DNA of 64,000 nucleotides, from NCBI GenBank assembly GCA_947471745.1, contig CANJKZ010000262.1, forward strand, positions 132,501 through 196,500, given 5' to 3'. Source of the DNA: Closterium sp. Naga37s-1 (Eukaryota; Streptophyta; Zygnematophyceae; Desmidiales; Closteriaceae). Position numbers and translations under genes: made by a program. Numbering within the stretch: the stretch's first letter is position 1; every line of letters begins with the position of its first letter. Positions 38,401 to 47,517 of the stretch are shown piece after piece. The notes under the pieces were generated by a model. The model searched no databases, was not told the origin of the DNA, and was given only the letters and a program-made list of their open reading frames with translations.

Positions 38401-41400
38401 ATGCTGAAGGGAAAGCTCTGCTGTTGCGGGGGGTGGAGGACGGGATGTGGCCCACAGCAGGCCTCATAGACACCGTGGTGGAGAGCAGCTGCCGGGAGCG
38501 CCGCCTCTCTCCATCTCACATGCGTCTGCCCTCCCCTTTCCCTTCCACTCCCTGCAGAGGAGCTGTTCGCATCAGGCTCCCATGCTGAAGGGAAAGCTCT
38601 GCTGTTGCGGGGGGTGGAGGACGGGATGTGGCCCACAGCAGGCCTCATAGACACCGTGGTGGAGAGCAGCTGCCGGGAGCGCCGCCATGCAGACGCACAT
38701 GACGTGATGAACGCACTGGAGCAGAGAGGATGGACGCCTGCCACGTTCCACCATAACTGTGTTCTCATGAGCATGGTGCGTGGGAGGGGAAGGGGGTTTG
38801 AGGGTGGTGCTCGAGATGTCTCAGAACATGTATGGTGAGCTGAGCTGTGTCAAGACGCACATTACGTGATGAACGCGCTGGAGCAGAGAGGATGGACGCC
38901 TGCCACGTTCCACCATAACTGCGTGCTCATGAGCATGGTGGGTGGTGTATGGGGGAGGGGGGGGGAGTCATGGGTATGGCGTATGTATTGGGGAAGCATG
39001 CACCACTAACCCTCCCCTCCCACCTCTTACTTAGACCCCCCACCCGCCCTCCTCCCCTCCCACCAGAGGAAGCAAGACGGAGTCGACAGACATAGCGGCG
39101 TAGAAGCTGGAAGCCATGGCGCTCCACCCCTCAAACCCCCCCCTGGAGTGCGCCATGGCGAGGGGAGGGGATCCAGTCACTAGGAGAAGCTGGAAGCCAT
39201 GGCGCTCCACCCCTCAAACCCCCCTCTGCCCCCCTCCCACCCCTCGTCAACTATCACTCCCACACCGAAGACAGCCTCTCCGAGTGAGGCTCGGAGGTGG
39301 GGGCCATCGCTGTGCCTTAACCACCTCAACACCACCACCCTTTCCCCCGCCCGCCCCCACCCCCTCCCCCCCGTTTATCAGAGCAAGGCGGGCGTGCCGG
39401 ACATAGCAGTGCAGAAGCTAGAAGCCATGGTGGAGGAGCAACGCGGTGAGTGGGACGAGGTGGGGTTGAGGGCGGGTGGTGCAAATGCGGGCGAGGGGGG
39501 CATGCGTGGTACATAAGTCGGGCATGCGTGGGTACATAAGTCGGGCATGCGTGGTACATAAGTCGGGCATGCGTGGTACATAAGTCGGGCATGCGTGGTA
39601 CATAAGTCGGGCATGCGTGGGTACATAAGTCGGGCATGCGTGGTACATAAGTCGGGCATGCGTGGTACATAAGTCGGGCATGCGTGGGTACATAAGTCGG
39701 GCATGCGTGGTACATAAGTCGGGCATGCGTGGGTACATAAGTCGGGCATGCGTGGGTACATAAGTCGGGCATGCGTGGTACATAAGTCGGGCATGCGTGG
39801 GTACATAAGTCGGGCATGCGTGGTACATAAGTCGGGCATGCGTGGTACATAAGTCGGGCATGCGTGGTACATAAGTCGGGCATGCGTGGTACATAAGTCG
39901 GGCATGCGTGGGTACATAAGTCGGGCATGCGTGGTACATAAGTCGGGCATGCGTGGGTACATAAGTCGGGCATGCGTGGTACATAAGTCGGGCATGCGTG
40001 GGTACATAAGTCGGGCATGCGTGGGTACATAAGTCGGGCATGCGTGGTACATAAGTCGGGCATGCGTGGGTACATAAGTCGGGCATGCGTGGTACATAAG
40101 TCGGGCATGCGTGGTACATAAGTCGGGCATGCGTGGTACATAAGACGGGCATGCGTGGTACATAAGACGGGCATGCCGGACATTGCAGTGCAGAAGCTCG
40201 AGGCCATGGTGGAGGAGCAACGCGGTGAGTGGGACGTGGTGGGGTTGTGGGCGGGCTGCGAGGGATGGTGCGGATGGCGGGGAGGGGGGGTGGGGTTATG
40301 CGTGGGCACATAAGGCGGGCGTGTTGGACATTGCAGTGCAGAAGCTGGAAGAAATGGTGGCAGAGCAACGCGGTGAGTAGGAGGGGGGGAGATTGGAGGA
40401 GGGGTGAGAGGAAGGGAGGAGGGGAAGGGGCGAGGGAGAGGGGTTTGAGGGGCGGGTTGGGGCGGGTGGGTGTGGGGGTGGGTTGGGGCGAGTAGGTTCT
40501 GTAATGTTGAAGAGGAAGAGGTGATGACGGTTGAGGGGCTGCAGGGTTTTTTTTAGAATTCTAAAAAAAACCCTGCAGCGTGATGACGGTTGAGGGGCTG
40601 CATAGCATGAACGCTCGGCAGCTGTGTGCCGCTCACCAGGGAGGGAGAGACGGAGGGAGCAGTGCATGCATTGGCCTCGCAATCATGCTCTGTGTTGCAA
40701 CTACAATAACACCATGTAATCTTCCACCTTGCATCTCTAATGCTTCGTCTACACCTCCACCTTTTCTTAATCAAATTCTATCCCATGTGTGCCCTTTGTG
40801 CCCCGTGCACTTCATTTGCACATCACAAATGACGCCACAGAGGGGTTGAAGGAGAGTCGCAGGGAGGGCAAGCCAGACGTGCACTCCTACAACTGGGTGC
40901 TCGAGGCCTTCGCTGCACACCCCCAGGAGAGGTGGGTTACGGCAAAGGCTGGGTTAACTCAGCTCAGCCCGCGTTCCTCGCTGTGGAATTCGGGCGCCAA
41001 AGTTGTGCATGGGCCACATGCGTGCAGTCAAAGTCATTCCAATGAAGCTCTCCGCGCCACGAATTCCTGTTGCTCTTCCTCCTACCCCTGCCTGTCCCCT
41101 CCTTCTGCCATGGCCCCTGCCCATACGCGGTGCTCATACGCCCTGCGCCCCTGCCTCCTGCCCCCTGCCTCCTGCCCCCTGCCGCCTGCCCCCTGCCGCC
41201 TGCCCCCTGCTGCCTGCCCCCTGCCTCCTGTCCCCCTGCCTCCTGTCCCCCGGCATGGCATGGCAGGTACGAGGACACGTTGGAGTTCATGGGGCGCATG
41301 GTGGAGGACAGCACCGTGCATCCCAACGGCAACACCTACGCGTACGTGCCCTCGCCTCACTGCCTTGTATGTCCCCTCACGCGGTCGCTTGAGTATGTGC

Positions 41401-44400
41401 TCTGCCTATGTGCCCGCACATGTCACTCGCCGTTCCTCCCATGGGGGCGCATGGTGGAGGACAGCACAGTGCATCCCAACGGCAACACCTACGCGTACGT
41501 GCCCTCCGCCCTCGCATGACATCGCATGCCTTGTCCGTGCCCCCACTGTCGCTTGACTGTGATGTGACCATGTGTCAAGTGCCATGCTTGTTTCCCATAG
41601 CTGCCTGCGCCACTTCTCCCCACAGCTGTCCCCTGTTTCTCTATCCTCTCCTTCTCCTCGCCCCAGACTGCTAGTGGAGAAATTCTGCAAGGACTGGAAC
41701 TTTCTATCAGAGGCCGTGCGGCACTGCCCCTCGCACCTGTTCCCCATGCCCTTGTCCTCTGCCTGCCCCCACCCCTCCCCCTCTCGCCCCCCCCCACCTC
41801 CTCTCCCTCCCCTCTCCCCAGTCTGCTAGTGGAGATATTCTGCAAGGACTGGAACTTCCTATCAGAGGCCGTGCGGCACTTCCCCTCCACACCTTTTTCC
41901 CATGCCCTTGTCCCCTGCCTTTTCCCCCCATCCTCCATCTTTGCGCCCCCTCCCCCCCCCCCTTTCTCCCCCTCCCTTCCCCCAGTCTGCTGGTGGAGAT
42001 ATTCTGCAAGAACTGGAACTTCCTATCAGAGGCCGTGCGGCACTGCCCCCTACATCTGTTTATCACAGCCTTGACCCCTCCCCCCCTCCTCCTCGCCCCA
42101 GTCTGCTGATCGAGATATTCTGCAAGGACTGGAACTTCCTATCAGAGGCCGTGCGGCACTTCCGGGCCCTGCAGCGCCTGCCAGGCCAGATGACCTGCCT
42201 GGACGTGCAGAGGGGGGACCGCTACCACGCCACGGCTCTCTTTCTCAGAGCGCTCTGCCGAGCAGGTGGGTTGTGACGTCTGAGGCGCCTCAAAAGTCCG
42301 ATAGCGGCTGCCAGGCCAGATGACCTGCCTCAACGTGCAGAGGGGGGACCGCTACCATGCCACCGCTCTCTTCCTCAGAGCGCTCTGCCGAGCAGGTGAG
42401 CTTCAGTCGATGGGAAAATGGGTTTCAGTTGATGGGAAAATGGGTTTCAGTTGATGGAAAAATGGGTTTCAGTTGATGGGAAAATGGGTTTCAGTTGATG
42501 GGAAAATGGGTTTCAGTTGATGGGAAAATGGGTTTCAGTTGATGGGAAAATGGGTTTCAGTTGATGGGAAAATGGTTTTCAGTTGATGAGAAAATGGGTT
42601 TCAGTTGATGGGAAAATGGGTTTCAGTTGATGGGAAAATGGTTTTCAGTTGATGAGAAAATGGGTTTCAGTTGATGGGAAAATGGGTTTCAGTTGATGGA
42701 AAAATGGGTTTCAGTTGATGGGAAAATGGGTTTCAGTTGATGGGAAAATGGGTTTCAGTTGATGGGAAAATGGGTTTCAGTTGATGGGAAAACGGGTTTC
42801 AGTTGATGGGAAAATGGTTTTCAGTTGATGGGAAAATGGGTTTCAGTTGATCAGAAAATGGGTTTCAGTTGATGGGAAAATGGTTTTCAGTTGATGAGAA
42901 AATGGGTTTCAGTTGATGGGAAAATGGGTTTCAGTTGATGGGAAAATGGGTTTCAGTTGATGGGAAAATGGTTTTCAGTTGATGGGAAAATAGGAATCAT
43001 TGATGGGAAGGTGGGACGGAGTCAATGTGCTGCAATGTGTGAGTCGATTCATCAAAGCTGGACGTGCAAATGGGGGATTGCTACCATGCCACCGCTCTTT
43101 TCCTCAGGGCGCTCTGCCGGGCTGGTGCGTTTCAGTCAAGGGAGAGGTGAGTTTAAAAGGATCGTTCATTTGATAGAGGCGCGAGTCGTAATCATTGTCA
43201 TGAAGTCGGATGTGCAAAAGGGGGACCCTACCACGCTACCGCTTTTGGAGAGCTCTCAAAAGCGACTGTACCACGCTTCCGCCCGCTTCCTCAGGGCGCT
43301 CTGCCTGGCAGGTGGGTTCTTGTCGGCGGGCAGGTGAGTTTCGCTTGATGGGGAGGTGAGTTTCCTTTCCTTGTTTCCTTGTTCCCTTCGCCCTCACTGC
43401 CCCGGATCTTGTGCAGCAGGAGCAGCAGGTGGTGGTGCAGGCGATGGTGCTTGACGCCATGGTGCTTGACGCCATGGTCATTCTGTGGGGATGGCGATTC
43501 TCTGGCAGTGAGCTGCACGTCATGGGTCATTCTGCAGCTCCTTTTTCACGATTCTCTTCTCCGCTTCTCGCTCCCTCGTTCCCTCTCTCTCCCCTCGTTG
43601 GGCAGGTCTGGTGCAGGAGATGCAGGAGGTGCTACTGGCGATGGTGCGCGACAGAGTGAGGCTGCCAGCGTCGGCACTGCTGGTGGACAAGCGTACCCGC
43701 CGCACGCTGGTGTCCGCATGGATGCAGCCGTGCGACATGGAACCCGATTATGGCCAGCCCACTGACTTCATTCAACGGTAAGAAGGCTCAGCGCCAGCAT
43801 CATATTAAGTGGCATCATCATCATCGGCATGCATACCAGCATCATCACCAGCGCTGGTGTCGGCATGGATGCAGCCGTGTGACATGGAGCCCGATTATGG
43901 TCAGCCCACCGACTTCATTCAACGGTAAGAAGGCTCAGCGCCAGCATCGTATTAAGTGCCATCATCGGCATCAGCATGTATACCAGCATCATCACCAGCG
44001 CTGCTGTCCGCATGGATGCAGCCGTGTGACATGGAACCTGATTATGGTCAGCCCACTGACTACATTCAACGGTGAGATGCTGGTGACTTCAGGATTATGA
44101 GCTTCATTATAGGAGGAACATCAGCCAGCATCAGCATCAGCATCAGCATCAGCATATCAGCATCACCATCAGCATCAGCATATCAGCATCAGCATCAGCA
44201 TCAGCATATCAGCATCAGCATATCAGCATCAGCATATCAGCAGCAGCAGCAGCATCAGAATATCAGCATATCAGCATATCAGCATCAGCATTAGCATATC
44301 AGCATATCAGCATCAGCATATCAGCAGCAGCAGCAGCATCAGAATATCAGCATATTAGCATATCAGCATATTAGCATATCAGCATCAGCATCAGCATATC

Positions 44401-47400
44401 AGCATCACCATCAGCATCAGCATATCAGCATCAGCATCAGCATATCAGCATCAGCATATCAGCAGCAGCAGCAGCAGCAGCATCAGAATATCAGCATATC
44501 AGCATATCAGCATCAGCATTAGCATATCAGCATATCAGCATCAGCATATCAGCAGCAGCAGCAGCATCAGAATATCAGCATATTAGCATATCAGCATATC
44601 AGCATCAGCATCAGCATCAGCATACCAACGCCACCAGTGGCTTCAGCGACGCACACTGCAGTCGTCGGCATGGATGCAGCCGTGTGACATGGATGCAGCT
44701 GTGTGACATGGATGCAGCCGTGTGACATGGAGCCCGATTGTAGCCGAACGCACTTACTTCTCCTTCCATTCTTATCGTCTGCCTGTGCTCCTTGTTTCGT
44801 TACCCCCACATAAACCCCCACTCCACCAGAGCCGCAGAGGAGTCAGAGGAGTGGAGCAGGGAGAGGAGGGAGAAGAGGGACATGGAGCGCCATGGGGTGT
44901 GGTGGATGGAAACGTACGAGCTGCCGGGCTTCTGGTTGCGCTGCTCCCTCCTCCGTTACCAATCCTTCTGTCGTGATCCCCTCTTCTTTGTTTGCCTGTG
45001 TGCCTCTGTACCCCTTACTCACACATGCACCCATGCCCTGAACAGAGCTGCAGAGGAGTCAGAGGAGTGGAGCAGGGAGAGGAGGGAGAAGAGGGACATG
45101 GAGCGCCACGGGGGGTGGTGGCGGGTCAAGATGGACACGGACGAGCTGCCTGGCTTCTGGCTGCCTCCCCCGATCGTGTCGTTTGAAGAGAGCCTTGTGC
45201 GCCGCTTCCGGGGCTGCCGCAAGCAGCTCTACTACACACTCATGTGGCGGGTGAGGGGATAGAGGGAGATAACAGTGTAGTGCGGTAAAGTGTGTGCTAG
45301 TTCTGGCTGCCGCCACGAAACGGTGTCGTTTGAGCAGAGCCTTGTGCGGCGCTTCCGGGCATACCGCAAGTAGCTCTACTACACACTCATGTGGCGGGTG
45401 AGAACGGTTGAGTACGATAGAGTGTGGTTGAGTGCGGTGCAAGCAGCTCTCTACAACACATGCTTCTGGCTGCCGCCTCCCATCGTGTCGTTTGAGGAGA
45501 GCCTTGTGCGGCGCTTTTGGGCATACCGCAAGCAGCTCTACTACACACTCATGTGGCGGGTGAGAGAGAGCATGGATGGGGAGATAGGGAATGGTGGTGT
45601 GCAGGAGGTGAAGGTGGTTGAGTGCGGTGCAAGCAGCTTTATTCCACCCTCATGTGGCGTGTGAGAGCAGAGGGGGAGAGCGTTGAGAGCGGTGCAAGCA
45701 GCCCTACTACACTCTGCAAGGAGTGTTTGCAGGTCATACCTTTCCGGGATTTTTTTTTAATTCTTGACGTTGCAGGGATTTTTAAGAAATTCTTGAAGTT
45801 GCGGGGATTTTTCTAGAATTCTCAAAAAATCTCTGCAGCCCTACTACACTCTGCAAGGAGCGTGTGCAGGTCATACCTTTCCAGCATCTCTTCCCTCCTG
45901 CTTTTCCCTCCAACCCTCCCAACCGTCCACCTTATAGGGAGTGGCAGCGTGGCCGGCAGGATTGGGAGTGAGCAAGGAGGAGGCAGTGGAGGTGGCGGAG
46001 TGGCTGGAGATCCGACCATCCCGCCACTAAAATTTCCTCCCCCTTCTCGTCATTCCCTTCCGCCCCCTCTCCTCCCATCTACCAGGGAGTGGCGGCATGG
46101 CCAGTGGATCTAGGGGTGAGCAAGGAGGAGGCGGTGGGTGACAGTGGCGGAGTGGCTGGAGGTCTGACTGACCCTGCCCCATCTCTTCCCTTTCCCCCAC
46201 ATCACCCCCCTCCTCCCTCCCCCCCCCCACCTTTCTCTCGTCTACCGTTTCTCCTTTCTTCCAGGGAGTGGCGGCGTGGCCGGCGGATCTAGGGGTGAGC
46301 AAGGAGGAGGCGGTGGAGGTGGCGGAGTGGTTAGAGATGGAGCTGCAGATCCAGGGCCCCACAGGGGCGGGCGCAGGCACTCCCATGGGCGGAGGCGGAT
46401 CCGCCTTGCTCCCAGCCGCATCTGCTGGTGCTGGTGCTTCTGCGAGTAGTGATGCAGGCACTGCTGCTGGCACTGCCACGACCAGCACCAGTGCCACTGG
46501 TTCTTGGGGCCTAACCGGTGGCTTGACGGGCGGGCTGACGGGGAGATTGATGGGGGCGAGAGGGGGAGCGAGGGCGCCCAAGGCGGCGAGCAAGATGGTG
46601 GTGGGGGAGCTGCGGCAGGAGCTGGCGGGGCAGGGGCTGCCCACCGATGGTAACCGTGCCATGCTGTATGCTCGCGTGCAGCGCGCCAGAAGGCTGAATA
46701 AGGCTCTGGGGAAGCCCCTGTGGACGCCGCAAACCAGAGAACCCGTCATGCAGGTGAGATTGGGGTGCTGACTGGTGGAGGTGGAGGTGACTGCTGCCGA
46801 GGAAGCTCTAGTGGACGCCCCAGGCCCGGGAGCCCGTCATGTAGGTGGGTGGTTGGTGAATCATCAGATTTGAGTCAATCATTGTGTTTCTAGGAGATTG
46901 AGAGGATAGTCTCTTGCTCTCCATGACCTTGCCTCTTTTCTCTCTCGAGCCCCTACATGTGCAGGCGAGTGTGTGAGTGGAGTATCTGCTAGAGCTCCTG
47001 ATGAGGGAGGATAAACTCCTCTTTCTCTCTCACCTTCCCCACACCCCTGCTCTTACAGGCGAGTGTGTGAGTGGAGTATCTGCTGGAGCACCTGACACTG
47101 GACGGCACAGCAGCGTCCTGGCCGCAGGTGATAGAGATGATCGACTCAATTCCGCCCCAGTTCGTCCCCTTGTACCCCCCTTACTTTACAGGCGAGTGCG
47201 AGAGTGGAGTATCTGTTGGAACATCTCACACTGGATGGCACAGCGGCGTCATGGCCGCAGGTGATAGAGATGATGAGGGAGAGCGAGCGGCGGGCGAATG
47301 AGGAGCAGCAGCAGCGCGAGCAGGATGAGCGGCAGCGGGAAGCAGACGAGAAGCAGCGGGCGGCCGACGAGCGGCAGCGGGTGGAAGACAAGCGGATCCG

Positions 47401-47485
47401 GGCGGCACTGTCCGGCGGGGAGGAAGAGGACGAAGAGGAGGAGGAGTACGAAGAAGAGGAAGATGAGGAAGAGGACGAGGATGAT

Positions 47486-47517
<32 letters not shown>

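Larger units (their letters stand above)
42308..43311 (+). pseudogene. decayed 3' copies of PTAC3 exon 8
   Basis: Copies end with donors at 42395 (RYHATALFLRALCRAG), about 43123, and 43310 (YHASARFLRALCLAG), plus a fragment at 43205-43242. All lack the 5' half of the exon. Confidence 0.8.

Noticed and set aside
14304-38686. CRISPR-like array or a family of repeated small proteins (66/67- and 87-residue frames on both strands)
   Set aside because: There are no unique spacers. The unit is a contiguous 181-bp tandem repeat of exon plus intron, and the small frames are by-products of the repeat.
39326-40368. Long minus-strand reading frames of about 280-330 codons (RMPDLCTTHARLMY repeats)
   Set aside because: They read through a 22/23-bp minisatellite in all three frames, with no domain and no plausible gene context.
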